From Aminobacter sp. J41 (lineage in GTDB: Bacteria; Pseudomonadota; Alphaproteobacteria; Rhizobiales; Rhizobiaceae), in NCBI RefSeq assembly GCF_000526635.1, contig NZ_JAGL01000028.1:1-42177 (forward strand): a stretch of DNA of 42,177 nucleotides, written 5' to 3'. The translations under genes and the position numbers were made by a program. The notes under the pieces are model-generated. The model was not told where the DNA came from. It made no database searches and saw only the letters and a list, made by a program, of their open reading frames with translations. Shown in pieces: positions 26,256 to 39,547 of this stretch. The stretch's first letter is position 1; the number at the start of each line of letters is the position of its first letter.

Positions 26256-27530
26256 ATGGCGCGCATCGTGATGAAATTCGGCGGAACCTCCGTCGCCGAC
26301 ATCGCCCGCATCCGCAACGTGGCGCGGCATGTGAAACGCGAGGTCGATGCCGGCCACGAGGTTGCCGTTGTCGTGTCGGCGATGGCCGGCAAGACAAACG
26401 AACTGGTCGGCTGGGTTCAGGAAGCTTCGAAGGCCGAAGGCGCCAACCTGAACATTTACGACGCACGCGAATACGACGCCGTCGTCGCTTCGGGTGAACA
26501 GGTAACGTCGGGTCTTCTTGCCCTCGTCCTGCAGTCGATGGGCATCAACGCTCGGTCCTGGCAGGGTTGGCAGATCCCGGTCAAGACCAACAATGCCCAC
26601 GGTGCCGCGCGCATCGAGGACATCGACGGTTCGTTCCTGATCGAGCGTTTCAAGGAAGGCCAGGTCGCGGTCATCGCCGGTTTCCAAGGCATTGCTCCGG
26701 ACAACCGCATTTCGACGCTTGGCCGCGGCGGCTCTGACACCAGCGCGGTGGCGATCGCGGCTGCGGTGAAGGCCGATCGCTGCGACATCTACACCGACGT
26801 GGACGGCGTCTACACGACCGATCCGCGCATCGAGCCCAAGGCACGCCGCCTTGCCAAGATTTCCTTCGAGGAAATGCTGGAAATGGCGTCGCTTGGCGCG
26901 AAAGTGCTTCAGGTCCGTTCGGTCGAGCTTGCGATGGTGCACAAGGTGCGCACCTTCGTTCGTTCCTCGTTCGTCGAGCCCGACGCCCCTGGAATGGGCG
27001 ATCTTCTCAACCCGCCCGGAACCCTCATTTGCGACGAGGATGAAATCGTGGAACAGCAAGTCGTCACCGGCATCGCCTACGCCAAGGACGAGGCGCAGAT
27101 TTCCCTGCGCCGCGTTTCGGACCGTCCGGGCGTTGCTGCAGGCATCTTCGGCCCTCTGGCCGAGGCCGGCATCAATGTGGACATGATCGTCCAGAACATT
27201 TCCGAGGACGGATCCTACACCGACATGACCTTCACCGTCCCGGCAGGCGACCTGCCGAAGGCGCTGCTGACGCTCGAGAAGGTCAAGGAAACCGTCGGGT
27301 TCGACGCTGTCCAGCACGAGGACGGCATGTCGAAGGTCTCGATCATCGGCATCGGCATGCGCAGCCATACGGGCGTGGCGGCCACCGCCTTCCGCGCCCT
27401 GGCGGAAAAGGGTATCAATATCCGTGCGATCACGACCTCGGAGATCAAGATCTCCATCCTGATCGACGGCCCCTACACCGAACTGGCAGTCCGGACTTTA
27501 CATTCAGTCTACGGCCTCGATAAGCAGTAG
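26256..27530 (+). CDS. lysC: Aspartate kinase
   Basis: 424 residues from the ATG at 26256; the longer frame to 26223 has no better start. An AGGA lies about 12 bases upstream, a rather long spacing. The kinase domain has [11 protein letters not shown] (Lys7), [21 protein letters not shown] and [11 protein letters not shown]. Two ACT domains are at the C terminus ([22 protein letters not shown] and [16 protein letters not shown]), for feedback inhibition, probably by lysine and/or threonine. It catalyses the first step of lysine, threonine and methionine synthesis. Placement before ptsP is the usual order in Hyphomicrobiales. Confidence 0.97.
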   Translation: MARIVMKFGGTSVADIARIRNVARHVKREVDAGHEVAVVVSAMAGKTNELVGWVQEASKAEGANLNIYDAREYDAVVASGEQVTSGLLALVLQSMGINARSWQGWQIPVKTNNAHGAARIEDIDGSFLIERFKEGQVAVIAGFQGIAPDNRISTLGRGGSDTSAVAIAAAVKADRCDIYTDVDGVYTTDPRIEPKARRLAKISFEEMLEMASLGAKVLQVRSVELAMVHKVRTFVRSSFVEPDAPGMGDLLNPPGTLICDEDEIVEQQVVTGIAYAKDEAQISLRRVSDRPGVAAGIFGPLAEAGINVDMIVQNISEDGSYTDMTFTVPAGDLPKALLTLEKVKETVGFDAVQHEDGMSKVSIIGIGMRSHTGVAATAFRALAEKGINIRAITTSEIKISILIDGPYTELAVRTLHSVYGLDKQ

Positions 27531-27611
27531 GCAGTACGCACCGGAACTCTGGAGAGGACGGGGACCGCGCGAGTGGTCTAGCCGTCCTTCCGGCATTGGA
27601 GGGAAGCGCTC

Positions 27612-29882
27612 ATGCGTGACACGGCCGCTGGCCCACGCCTATTGCTGAGACGGCTTCGTGAGCTGATGGCCGAACCGCTCGAGCCGCAGGAGCGGCTCGA
27701 CCAGATCGTGTACCATATCGCCCAGAATATGGTCGCGGAGGTCTGCTCCCTCTATGTGCTGCGCGCTGATTCGGTCCTCGAGCTCTACGCGACCGAGGGC
27801 CTCAACCGGAACGCGGTCCACAATGCGCAGCTGCGCCTCGGCGAGGGCCTCGTCGGCACCATCGCCGCGAGCGCGCGGGCGCTGAACCTTTCCGACGCGC
27901 AAAAGCACCCCGCCTTCGCCTACCTGCCGGAGACCGGCGAAGAGATCTATCACTCGTTCCTTGGTGTGCCGGTACTGCGCGCCGGCCGCACGCTCGGCGT
28001 CCTTGTCGTGCAGAACCGCACGCAGCGCGTCTATCGCGAGGACGAGGTTGAAGCGCTGGAAACGACGGCGATGGTGATCGCCGAGATGATCGCGACGGGC
28101 GACCTTGCGCGCCTTGCGCGGCCCGGCATCGAGCTCGACCTTTCCCGCCCCGTGACGCTCAAGGGTGCTCCATTCAGCGACGGCGTCGGCCTCGGCCATG
28201 TGCGGCTGCACGAGCCGCGCATCGTTGTCACCAACCTCTTCAACGAGGACAGCGAGGCAGAACTCCAGCGCCTCGAAAAGGCGTTGAGCTCGCTGCGCCT
28301 GTCGATCGACGACATGCTGTCGCGCCGCGAGATCGCCTTCGAGGGGGAGCACCGCGAGGTGCTCGAGGCCTACCGCATGTTCGCGAACGACCGCGGCTGG
28401 GTCCGACGTCTCGAGGAGGCGATTCGCAACGGCCTGACGGCGGAAGCGGCGGTCGAGAAGGTGCAGAGCGACATGCGCGCGCGCATGCTGCACATGACCG
28501 ACCCCTATCTGCGCGAGCGGATGAGCGACTTCGACGATCTGGCCAACCGCCTGTTGCGGATGCTCTTGGGCGGTGGCCCGGAGATGCTTGCAAGCTCGCT
28601 GCCGCGCGACGCGATCATCGTTGCCCGCTCGATGGGGGCGGCCGAACTCCTTGACTATCCGCGCGAGAAGCTGCGCGGCCTCGTGCTGGAAGAGGGCGCG
28701 ATCACCAGCCACGTCGTCATCGTGGCGCGCGCGATGGGCATTCCCGTCGCGGGCCAGATGAAAGGCGCCGTCTCCATGTCGGAGAACGGCGACGCAATCA
28801 TCGTCGACGGCGACGAGGGCGTCGTCCACCTGCGCCCGCAGGCCGACGTCGAGAAGGCCTATGCGGAAAAGGTCCGGTTCCGCGCGCGCAAGCAGAAGCT
28901 CTATCGCGAGCTGCGCGACAAGCCGAGCGAGACGAAGGACGGCGTCAAGGTCGACCTGCTTATGAACGCTGGCCTGGCGGTTGACCTGCCGCAGCTTGAG
29001 CAGTCGGGTGCGGCGGGCATCGGCCTGTTCCGCACTGAGCTGCAGTTCATGGTGGCGTCTACCTTCCCGCGTGCCGAGGCGCAGGAGCGTCTCTATCGCG
29101 AAGTGCTGGATGCCGCCGGTAACCGACCGGTCACCTTCCGCACCATCGACATCGGCGGCGACAAGGTGCTGCCCTATTTCAAGGGCGTTGGCCACGAGGA
29201 GAACCCGGCGCTCGGCTGGCGCGCGGTGCGCCTGACGCTGGATCGTCCCGGCCTCTTGCGCACGCAGATCCGTGCGCTGCTGAAGGCTGCCGGCGGGCGC
29301 GAGCTGCGCGTCATGCTGCCGATGGTCACCACGCTGACCGAGATCCGCCAGGCCCGCGAGATCATCGACAAGGAGGTCCGGCACCTGTCGCGCTTCGCGC
29401 ATCACCTTCCGAACACGCTGAAGCTCGGCGCCATGGTCGAGGTGCCGGCGCTGCTGTGGCAGCTGGAAGAGGTGATGAACGCCGTCGACTTCATTTCCGT
29501 CGGCTCGAACGACCTGTTCCAGTTCATCACGGCGACCGACCGTGGCAACAACCAGGTCGCGGACCGTTACGATCCGATCTCCGTGCCGTTCCTCCGCGTC
29601 CTGCGCCAGATCGCCGACATGGGCCAGGAGACGGGTACCTCCGTCACGCTCTGCGGCGAGATGGCCGGCCGGCCGATTTCTGCGATGGCGCTGCTCGCCG
29701 TCGGCTACCGCGCGATTTCCATGTCCCCGGCCGCCATCGGCCCGGTCAAGGCGATGCTGGTGGAACTGCCGCTTGGCAAGCTGACCGAAATCATGGATGA
29801 CCTCTTGAACGGCCAGAGCTGCGAGCGCGACGTGCGCGCATTGCTCAAGGCATTCGCCGAAGAGCACAACATTCCGCTCTGA
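27612..29882 (+). CDS. ptsP: PTS-Ntr enzyme I (phosphoenolpyruvate-protein phosphotransferase)
   Basis: 756 residues, ATG with GGAGGG upstream. An N-terminal GAF domain (about 18-165) is followed by the EI N-terminal domain with phospho-His367 in [19 protein letters not shown]. The PEP-binding TIM-barrel domain ([28 protein letters not shown], catalytic CGEMAGRP) follows. It takes phosphate from PEP and passes it to NPr and EIIA-Ntr, a regulatory chain for nitrogen, potassium and carbon control, not for sugar uptake. The GAF domain may sense glutamine/2-oxoglutarate as in other EI-Ntr proteins. Confidence 0.96.
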   Translation: MRDTAAGPRLLLRRLRELMAEPLEPQERLDQIVYHIAQNMVAEVCSLYVLRADSVLELYATEGLNRNAVHNAQLRLGEGLVGTIAASARALNLSDAQKHPAFAYLPETGEEIYHSFLGVPVLRAGRTLGVLVVQNRTQRVYREDEVEALETTAMVIAEMIATGDLARLARPGIELDLSRPVTLKGAPFSDGVGLGHVRLHEPRIVVTNLFNEDSEAELQRLEKALSSLRLSIDDMLSRREIAFEGEHREVLEAYRMFANDRGWVRRLEEAIRNGLTAEAAVEKVQSDMRARMLHMTDPYLRERMSDFDDLANRLLRMLLGGGPEMLASSLPRDAIIVARSMGAAELLDYPREKLRGLVLEEGAITSHVVIVARAMGIPVAGQMKGAVSMSENGDAIIVDGDEGVVHLRPQADVEKAYAEKVRFRARKQKLYRELRDKPSETKDGVKVDLLMNAGLAVDLPQLEQSGAAGIGLFRTELQFMVASTFPRAEAQERLYREVLDAAGNRPVTFRTIDIGGDKVLPYFKGVGHEENPALGWRAVRLTLDRPGLLRTQIRALLKAAGGRELRVMLPMVTTLTEIRQAREIIDKEVRHLSRFAHHLPNTLKLGAMVEVPALLWQLEEVMNAVDFISVGSNDLFQFITATDRGNNQVADRYDPISVPFLRVLRQIADMGQETGTSVTLCGEMAGRPISAMALLAVGYRAISMSPAAIGPVKAMLVELPLGKLTEIMDDLLNGQSCERDVRALLKAFAEEHNIPL

Positions 29883-29911
29883 TCCTTTTTGACGCCCATT
29901 ACGGACAACAC

Positions 29912-30991
<1,080 letters not shown>

Positions 30992-30995
30992 CGAG

Positions 30996-31862
30996 ATGCA
31001 GCAGCCGCGCCCGGCGCTGGGACCTCTCATCCGGCATGTGCGTTCCGTACTGGAGCAGGCCGGCAAGCAGAGCGCGGCGCTCGATGCGCGCCTGCTCGTC
31101 GAACACTTTACCGGCACCAGCCGCACCGATGCGGTGCTTGATCCCGAACGTGTGATCCCGCAGGAGCGGGTAGAGGCGGTGCTTGCTGCACTCGATCGCA
31201 GGCTTAACGGTGAGCCTGTCCACCGCATCATCGGCTACCGGGAATTCTACGGCCTGCAGCTAAAGATTTCCGCTGAAACTCTGGAGCCCCGGCCCGATAC
31301 GGAATCGCTGGTGGAGCTCGCGCTGCCCTATGTCCGTCGCATCGCGGAGGAAAAGGGCAGCTGTTCGATCCTCGACATGGGCACCGGAACGGGCGCGATA
31401 GCGCTCGCGCTCATCCATGAGGAACCCCGCGCGCGGGCGCTGGCGACAGATATTTCGCCCGATGCCCTTGCAACGGCGAAGAGCAATGCCGATATCAATC
31501 GTGTCGCGGATCGTTTCGAGACCCTAAGGTCCAGCTGGTACGACAATATTGACCGGCGATTTGACGTAATCGTCTCGAACCCGCCCTACATACCGACAGA
31601 CGTGATTGCTTCACTTGAGCGCGAAGTCCGGGATTTCGATCCCCTCGCAGCGCTCGATGGCGGGCCGGATGGGCTGGATGCCTATCGGGCTATCGCGGCC
31701 GGTGCTCCGGAACATTTGCTGGAAGCTGGCGTTGTAGTTGTTGAAGTCGGATACGATCAGCCTGATGCGGTCGAGGCGATCTTCAGGGCCCGCGGCTTCG
31801 TTCTCGTAGAAGGCGCAGATGACCTTGGTGGACACCGCAGATCCCTTGCCTTTAAGCTCTAG
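30996..31862 (+). CDS. prmC: Release factor glutamine methyltransferase
   Basis: 288 residues; ATG four bases after the prfA stop. An N-terminal helical domain (1-80) recognises the release factor. The SAM-binding motif is LDMGTGTGAIALAL (126-139), with acidic ATDISPDAL and the substrate-glutamine motif NPPY (195-198, VIVSNPPYIPT). It methylates Gln of GGQ in RF1 and RF2. Confidence 0.96.
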   Translation: MQQPRPALGPLIRHVRSVLEQAGKQSAALDARLLVEHFTGTSRTDAVLDPERVIPQERVEAVLAALDRRLNGEPVHRIIGYREFYGLQLKISAETLEPRPDTESLVELALPYVRRIAEEKGSCSILDMGTGTGAIALALIHEEPRARALATDISPDALATAKSNADINRVADRFETLRSSWYDNIDRRFDVIVSNPPYIPTDVIASLEREVRDFDPLAALDGGPDGLDAYRAIAAGAPEHLLEAGVVVVEVGYDQPDAVEAIFRARGFVLVEGADDLGGHRRSLAFKL

Positions 31863-32171
31863 CTGCTTGGGTGAGTCGAAGAAAAAAGCGCTTGGCAAAG
31901 GCAGTTATTGCCGCTAGTTTCCCGGCACCGGATGTGACGAGGCAGGCAGTGCCGTTATCGATTCGGTTCCCTGTGAACAGCGTGAACAGACTGCCTTCTT
32001 GCATAAGCCATAGCGCTTGAGCTTCGTGCGGGGAACGTCCGGAAAGTACATGAACGGGACAGGAATTACGTGGCGATAGCCCGTTTCCAGCGGCTGACCG
32101 CCATCAAAGGACGCTACGCGGACGGCGACTCCGTCTGAGCGGACATTGGCATCCTCAAAAGAGAGACCAGA
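31863..32171. other. Intergenic region before the DUF4167 gene
   Basis: 309 bases without a credible gene. No terminator, tRNA or repeat was recognised. GAGAGACCAGA just before 32172 is the likely ribosome binding region of the next gene. Confidence 0.5.
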
Positions 32172-32975
32172 ATGAGGCCACAGCAGAACAGGCGCATGCG
32201 CGGGCGCGGCGGCGGCAATAACAACGGCAATAACCAGAACCGTAAAGGCCCGAATCCGCTAACCCGTACGTACGAGAGTAACGGCCCGGACGTAAAGATC
32301 CGCGGCTCCGCTCAGCAGATCGCCGAAAAGTACACCGCACTCGCACGGGACGCCCAGAGCGCCGGCGATCGTGTCATGGCCGAGAACTACCTGCAGCACG
32401 CAGAGCACTATAACCGCATCATCATGGCGGCGATGGCGCAGATGCCGCAGCAGCCGGTTCGCGACATTCGCGACGACGAGGATGCCGACGACGAGATGGA
32501 CGACGGTTTCACGCCGGTCCAGCCGCAGCAGCAGGCAGCGCCTGCCGAGCAGCAGCAGAATAACAATCAGCATCAGCAGCGCCACGAGCGTCGTCGTCAC
32601 CGCGATGGCGATGGTGCCGAGCAGCCGCGTGACGGCAGCGAGCCGCAGCCGGTCATCGAGGGCACGCCTGCTGAGGTTGCCCTGACCGACGCGGCGGAAG
32701 TCGAGGCTCCCGCCCAGCCGAAGCAGGAAGGTGGTCGCCGTTCGCGCGCTGCCGCTGCAGCCGAGGCTCCGGCCGAGGCGCCGCAGGCTGAAGCCGCCGA
32801 GGAGGCAGCACCCGCTGCCGCAGCCAATGGCGAAGCTTCGCCGACGGATGGTGAACAGGAAGATGCTCCTGCCCGTCGTCCGCGCCGCACCCGCCGCCCA
32901 CGCCTGAAGTCCGGCGAAGAGGCGAGCGAAGCAGGAACGTCCGGCGACGAGCCGATCACCGAAGCGGCACAGTAA
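32172..32975 (+). CDS. DUF4167 family protein, low-complexity C-terminal tail
   Basis: 267 residues. The conserved domain covers about 1-90: a basic, Asn/Gly-rich start (MRPQQNRRMRGRGGGNNNGN), then TRTYESNGPDVKIRGSAQQIAEKYTALARDAQSAGDRVMAENYLQHAEHYNRI. The remaining 175 residues are low-complexity: Gln/Asn-rich, an RRHRDGDG stretch, then Ala/Glu/Pro-rich repeats and a basic ARRPRRTRRPRLK. A nucleic-acid-binding role is plausible from the basic, disordered ends but is inference. It follows prmC and precedes a strong terminator. Confidence 0.93.
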   Translation: MRPQQNRRMRGRGGGNNNGNNQNRKGPNPLTRTYESNGPDVKIRGSAQQIAEKYTALARDAQSAGDRVMAENYLQHAEHYNRIIMAAMAQMPQQPVRDIRDDEDADDEMDDGFTPVQPQQQAAPAEQQQNNNQHQQRHERRRHRDGDGAEQPRDGSEPQPVIEGTPAEVALTDAAEVEAPAQPKQEGGRRSRAAAAAEAPAEAPQAEAAEEAAPAAAANGEASPTDGEQEDAPARRPRRTRRPRLKSGEEASEAGTSGDEPITEAAQ

Positions 32976-32998
32976 GCTTTAGATACAGCAGTTCAGGA

Positions 32999-33027
32999 CG
33001 GCGGGCTCAGGCCCGCCGTTTTCGTTT
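32999..33027 (+). terminator. Rho-independent terminator after the DUF4167 gene
   Basis: An eight-base-pair stem CGGCGGGC (32999-33006) / GCCCGCCG (33011-33018), loop TCAG, followed by TTTTCGTTT. Confidence 0.85.
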
Positions 33028-33125
33028 GTGTCGCCGGAAAATGCGTTATCGTGTCCATGCGGCGGCGGTGAAAAGGCTCTTCGCGAGACCCTGCAAAAAA
33101 GTTCTTCTTGTCGCCTTCACAAGCT

Positions 33126-33154
33126 CTTGAGCCGATCGGCTGACATGCCCATAT
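33126..33154 (+). promoter_or_regulatory. Probable sigma-32 (RpoH) heat-shock promoter of clpB
   Basis: CTTGAG (33126-33131) as -35, 15 bases, then GCCCATAT (33147-33154) as -10. This matches the RpoH pattern CTTGAA / CCCCATnT with one mismatch in each element. It lies 120 bases before the clpB ATG, giving a leader of about 110 bases. clpB is a conserved RpoH target. Confidence 0.65.
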
Positions 33155-33274
33155 CCGCGTCAACGGGGCCTGCCGCGAAGACGTTTTGACTACGGTCATG
33201 GCGTTGATGGGGGTCCGTCACATTGAATCTGATCCGGTGCTGCCTGGCGGGCCGGTCAGGGAATGGAGACACAG

Positions 33275-35884
<2,610 letters not shown>

Positions 35885-35899
35885 CGACCACAACAACAG

Positions 35900-35926
35900 G
35901 CACCCTTCCCCCATGGGGGAGGGTGC
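35900..35926. repeat. Perfect-arm palindrome downstream of clpB
   Basis: GCACCCTTCCCCCA (35900-35913) pairs with TGGGGGAGGGTGC (35914-35926) with one unpaired T. No T-run follows, so it is not a canonical terminator. Similar CCCTTCCCCC...GGGGGAGGG hairpins are frequent between genes in Hyphomicrobiales; it may be a dispersed element or mRNA stabiliser. Confidence 0.55.
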
Positions 35927-35951
35927 ACAACCATGACGGGGACAAAATGCC

Positions 35952-36518
35952 ATGCAGGGCAAGATGATCCTCTTCTGGCGGCGGCTCGACCTAACGGCGC
36001 TCGAACGTCTGGAACTCGAGGCCGGGGTGGGCGGCATTCGCGCCAGCTCAACCATAGTCAGCATCGAGCATTCGGGCTTCCAGCTCGACTACGAATGGCT
36101 GCTCGATCACGAGTGGCGAACTACATCCCTCGAAATGCACAAATATGGCCCGTCCGGCCGGCAGGACGTTCGGATGGAACGCGTGGGCGGCGGCTGGTCG
36201 GTCAACGGCGAGGTGCGCAGCGACCTTAACGGTGCCGACGAGCCGGACCTGTCGGCGACGCCGTTCTGCAACACGCTGCCGATCCGCCGGCTCGGGGCGG
36301 AGGTTGGGGCGGAGCTCACCCTCGATACCGTATACGTCGACGCGGCCGATCTTTCTGTTGTCCGCTCGCGCCAGCGCTATCTGCGCCAGAGCCGTGACAT
36401 CATCCGCTACATCGACCTGGGCACCGCCGCTGGCTTTGAGGCCGAACTGGTCGTCGATGCGGACGGCCTTGTGCAGGAGTATCGCAATCTGTTCGAGCGG
36501 GTTCATGTAACCGAGTGA
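35952..36518 (+). CDS. Putative glycolipid-binding protein (DUF1089 type)
   Basis: 188 residues from the ATG at 35952 (GGGGAC upstream); an ATG at 35964 would give 184. Beta-strand-rich, no signal peptide. Family features are an N-terminal LFWRRLD..ALERLEL, VSIEHSGFQLDYEW, MERVGGGWSVNGEV..DLNGADEPDLSATPFCNTLPIRRL, and a C-terminal DADGLVQEYRNLFERV. Members fold like the glycolipid-binding PA1994 protein. The ligand and pathway are unknown. It lies between clpB and the FAD monooxygenase; no operon link is evident. Confidence 0.85.
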   Translation: MQGKMILFWRRLDLTALERLELEAGVGGIRASSTIVSIEHSGFQLDYEWLLDHEWRTTSLEMHKYGPSGRQDVRMERVGGGWSVNGEVRSDLNGADEPDLSATPFCNTLPIRRLGAEVGAELTLDTVYVDAADLSVVRSRQRYLRQSRDIIRYIDLGTAAGFEAELVVDADGLVQEYRNLFERVHVTE

Positions 36519-36682
36519 GACCACAGGCCTCACTAGAATTGTTCGCGTGCCGGTTTCACTCAGACGCAAAATCATCTACAGCATCCCGCGAAAGTGGAGG
36601 AACTGGCCGGGCTTGTCCCGTGCCTTGGCAGAGCATGACCTTTCCCGGACTGCTCTGAATACTACAGCCCAGGGGAGGGGCC

Positions 36683-37972
36683 GTGACTGCAGAACCCGTG
36701 ATTATTGCTGGCGGTGGCATCGCCGGCCTTTCGCTTGCGCTGACGCTGCACCAGATCGGTGCGCCGGTCCTCGTCCTTGAATCGGTGCGCGACCTGCGGC
36801 CGCTCGGCGTCGGCATCAACCTGCAGCCGAACGCAGTGCGCGAACTTTTCGACCTTGGGATCAGTGAAGCCGATCTCGATGCGATCGGCATGCAGACCCG
36901 CGAATGGGCGCTGGTCGGGCTCAACGGCAACGACATCTATTCCGAACCGCGGGGGCTGCTGGCCGGTTACAAATGGCCGCAATATTCGGTCCACCGTGGC
37001 GAGCTGCAGATGATGCTCTATCGCAAGCTGGTTGAGCGGGCAGGGCCGGAGGTCATCCGATTCGGCGCGCGCGTCACCGGCTACCGGAACAATGCGGACG
37101 GAACCGTCACCGCCATTGTCGAGACGGCTGATGGCGAAAAGTTCGAAGAGAATGGCTGCCTTCTCATCGGCGCGGACGGTCTGCATTCCGCGGTGCGGGC
37201 GCAGATGCACCCCGATCAGCCGCCGATCCACTGGGGCGGCGCGATCATGTGGCGCGGCACCAGCCCTGGGGTCCCGATCCGCACCGGCGCTTCGTTCGTC
37301 GGCCTCGGCACCCACCGGCACCGCTTCGTCTTCTACCCGATCTCCGCTCCCGATGCCGAAACCGGCCTTGCGACCATCAACTGGATCGCCGAGGTGACGG
37401 TCGATCCGTCCGAAGGCTGGAAGAACCGCGGCTGGTTCAAGCCGGTCGAGATCGACGACTTCGCGCACCACTTCGACGGCTGGACCTATGAATGGCTGGA
37501 CATTCCGGCGCTGCTGCGTGGTGCCCAGATCGCCTACGAGAACCCGATGATCGACCGCGATCCGGTTCCGACCTGGCATGACGGCCGGGTTCTCTTGATC
37601 GGCGACGCCGCACACCCGATGTACCCGACCGGCTCGAATGGCGCGAGCCAGGGGATCATGGATGCGCGTCTCCTCGGCGCTCTTTTCCTCTGGCATGGCC
37701 TTACACCGGATGCGCTGGCGGCGTTCGACACAGAGTATTGCGGCCCCGTCTCTCAGATCGTGTTGCGCAACCGCGGTGCGGGACCGTTCGGGCTGCTCAA
37801 CCTCGTTGACGAGCGCTGCGGCGGCACGTTCGACAATATCGACGATGTGATCCCGCCCGAGGAACGCACCGAGTTCATGGCGGGCTACAAGGCGGCCGCG
37901 GGCTTCGCCGTCGAGAAGCTGAACGCATCACCGCCGACGATAGCGCCGGGCGCAACGCTCACTCGCACGTGA
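36683..37972 (+). CDS. FAD-dependent aromatic-type monooxygenase
   Basis: 429 residues from a GTG at 36683 with a strong GGGGAGGGG site. It is a class A flavoprotein hydroxylase: Rossmann GGGIAGLSLAL (10-20), DG motif LLIGADGLHSAVR, GD motif LLIGDAAHPMYPTGSNGASQ, and DRDPVPTW before it. It probably hydroxylates an aromatic or heteroaromatic ring using NAD(P)H and oxygen. Length and GSNGASQ resemble the PhzS / 6-hydroxynicotinate-3-monooxygenase group, but the substrate cannot be deduced. There are no catabolic neighbours. It is cytoplasmic. Confidence 0.88.
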   Translation: MTAEPVIIAGGGIAGLSLALTLHQIGAPVLVLESVRDLRPLGVGINLQPNAVRELFDLGISEADLDAIGMQTREWALVGLNGNDIYSEPRGLLAGYKWPQYSVHRGELQMMLYRKLVERAGPEVIRFGARVTGYRNNADGTVTAIVETADGEKFEENGCLLIGADGLHSAVRAQMHPDQPPIHWGGAIMWRGTSPGVPIRTGASFVGLGTHRHRFVFYPISAPDAETGLATINWIAEVTVDPSEGWKNRGWFKPVEIDDFAHHFDGWTYEWLDIPALLRGAQIAYENPMIDRDPVPTWHDGRVLLIGDAAHPMYPTGSNGASQGIMDARLLGALFLWHGLTPDALAAFDTEYCGPVSQIVLRNRGAGPFGLLNLVDERCGGTFDNIDDVIPPEERTEFMAGYKAAAGFAVEKLNASPPTIAPGATLTRT

Positions 37973-38061
37973 CGTTGCGTTCTGCCATTTTCATGTCCCG
38001 TTCATGTCGCATGCGATAGCGTGGTCAACGAAATCGGCCACTTTGCAATCGGGACAACGGA

Positions 38062-39477
38062 ATGACGGCGAGACTGATTCCCCTGACTTTGGCTCTCGTG
38101 GCGGGCCTTTCGCTGGAGGCGGCTGCACAGAGCCGCCAGGTCGAGGTCTTCTATGACCAGTATGGCCGGGAAGTGCTTCTTGACGTCTATACCGGCGAAG
38201 TCGTGGCGATCCGTGAGCCGCGCGGCCGCGCGCGCGGGGAGATCCGCCGCGAGGAGCTTGGCCGCGGCGGCTACGATGACCGCTACCGCGACTATGGCCG
38301 CCGCTACCCGGCGGAGCCAGTGTACCCGGACGACGAGTACATTCTCGAGGACAATGGGGACGACTATGTCTATCCCGACGATGGCTATGCGCGCGAGGAA
38401 CTCCCACCCTATGAGGAGGCGCCTGCTCCCTATCCGGACCTGGTGACGCCGGGGCCGGTCGAGCGCAAACCGCTGGAGCAGCCTTCGGTCATCGCCGTTC
38501 CCGGCGAGCAACAGCAGCCCGTCACCGGCGAGAGCCAAACGGCGACGGTTTCGCCTGACACGCCGACGATCCTTGAGGAACAGCCGCGCGCGATTCCCGA
38601 CGTCAGCCAGGCGCCGACGATTTCGCGTACCGGCGCCACCGAGGAAATCGCCAAGATTCAGATCCTGCTCGACCGCGTCGGCGCTTCGCCCGGAGTTATC
38701 GACGGGCGCATCGGCGACAACGTCAACAAGGCGATCGATGCCTATCGCGAGCTCACCGGCGAGACGCTGCGCACCTACGACGCCGCCTATATCGACGAAA
38801 AACTCGCGGCGACCGGCGGCGATCCGTTCATCACCTACGAGATCAAGCCGGAAGACGTGGCTGGCCCATTCGTCGCCGCGATCCCGAGCGACTATGGCGA
38901 GAAGGCAAAGATGGAGCGCCTCGGCTACACCTCGGTAGTCGAGATGCTCGGCGAGCGCTTCCATGTCGACCAGAAGTACCTGGTCGCGCTCAATCCCGGC
39001 ATCGACTTCAACAAGCCGGGCTCCATCGTCAAGGTGCCGAATGTCGGCAAGCCGCTCACCGGCAAGGTCTCGCGCATCATTGCCGACAAGGGCCGCAAGC
39101 AGCTGCGCGTCTATGATGACGCGGGTAAGCTCCTCGCGATCTATCCGTCGACCATCGGCTCGACCGCAACCCCGTCGCCGACCGGCACCCACACGATCGA
39201 GCGGATCGCGATGAACCCGGTCTACACCTATAATCCGAAGATCAACTTCCAGCAGGGCAACAACACCAGCATCCTGACCATCCCTCCGGGGCCAAACGGT
39301 CCGGTCGGCACAGTCTGGATTGCGCTGTCGAAGCCGACCTACGGCATCCACGGTACGCCCGACCCGGAAAAGATCGGCAAGACCAACTCCAACGGCTGCA
39401 TTCGCCTGACGAACTGGGACGCGGAGGAGCTGGCAAAGATGGTTTCGCCGGGCGTCACCGTCGAGTTCATCGAATAG
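38062..39477 (+). CDS. L,D-transpeptidase (YkuD domain)
   Basis: 471 residues. A signal peptide covers residues 1-22 (MTARLIPLTLALVAGLSLEAAA). A tyrosine/acid/arginine-rich low-complexity stretch follows (about 60-130, YDDRYRDYGRRYP, YPDDEYILEDNGDDYVYP), then a helical peptidoglycan-binding-like part (AKIQILLDRVGASPGVIDGRIGDNV). The YkuD catalytic domain has HGTPDPEKIGKTNSNGCIRL, with His430 and nucleophile Cys446. It makes 3-3 cross-links in peptidoglycan or anchors proteins to it, in the periplasm. It is convergent with an M23 endopeptidase gene across a shared terminator. Confidence 0.93.
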   Translation: MTARLIPLTLALVAGLSLEAAAQSRQVEVFYDQYGREVLLDVYTGEVVAIREPRGRARGEIRREELGRGGYDDRYRDYGRRYPAEPVYPDDEYILEDNGDDYVYPDDGYAREELPPYEEAPAPYPDLVTPGPVERKPLEQPSVIAVPGEQQQPVTGESQTATVSPDTPTILEEQPRAIPDVSQAPTISRTGATEEIAKIQILLDRVGASPGVIDGRIGDNVNKAIDAYRELTGETLRTYDAAYIDEKLAATGGDPFITYEIKPEDVAGPFVAAIPSDYGEKAKMERLGYTSVVEMLGERFHVDQKYLVALNPGIDFNKPGSIVKVPNVGKPLTGKVSRIIADKGRKQLRVYDDAGKLLAIYPSTIGSTATPSPTGTHTIERIAMNPVYTYNPKINFQQGNNTSILTIPPGPNGPVGTVWIALSKPTYGIHGTPDPEKIGKTNSNGCIRLTNWDAEELAKMVSPGVTVEFIE

Positions 39478-39495
39478 GCGACTCACACGAAAAAG

Positions 39496-39530
39496 AAAAA
39501 GCCGGCGGTCGCTGACCAGCCGGCTTTTTT
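39496..39530. terminator. Bidirectional terminator
   Basis: AAAAAGCCGGCGGTC (39496-39510) pairs with GACC-A-GCCGGCTTTTTT (39514-39530), loop GCT. A-run on the left and T-run on the right serve both convergent genes (L,D-transpeptidase and M23 peptidase). Confidence 0.88.
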
Positions 39531-39547
39531 CTTGTCCATTCTTTCTT

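Noticed and set aside
27639-29867. A 742-codon minus-strand open frame
   Set aside because: Antisense shadow of ptsP, with His/Arg/Asp/Ala-rich composition and no ribosome binding site.
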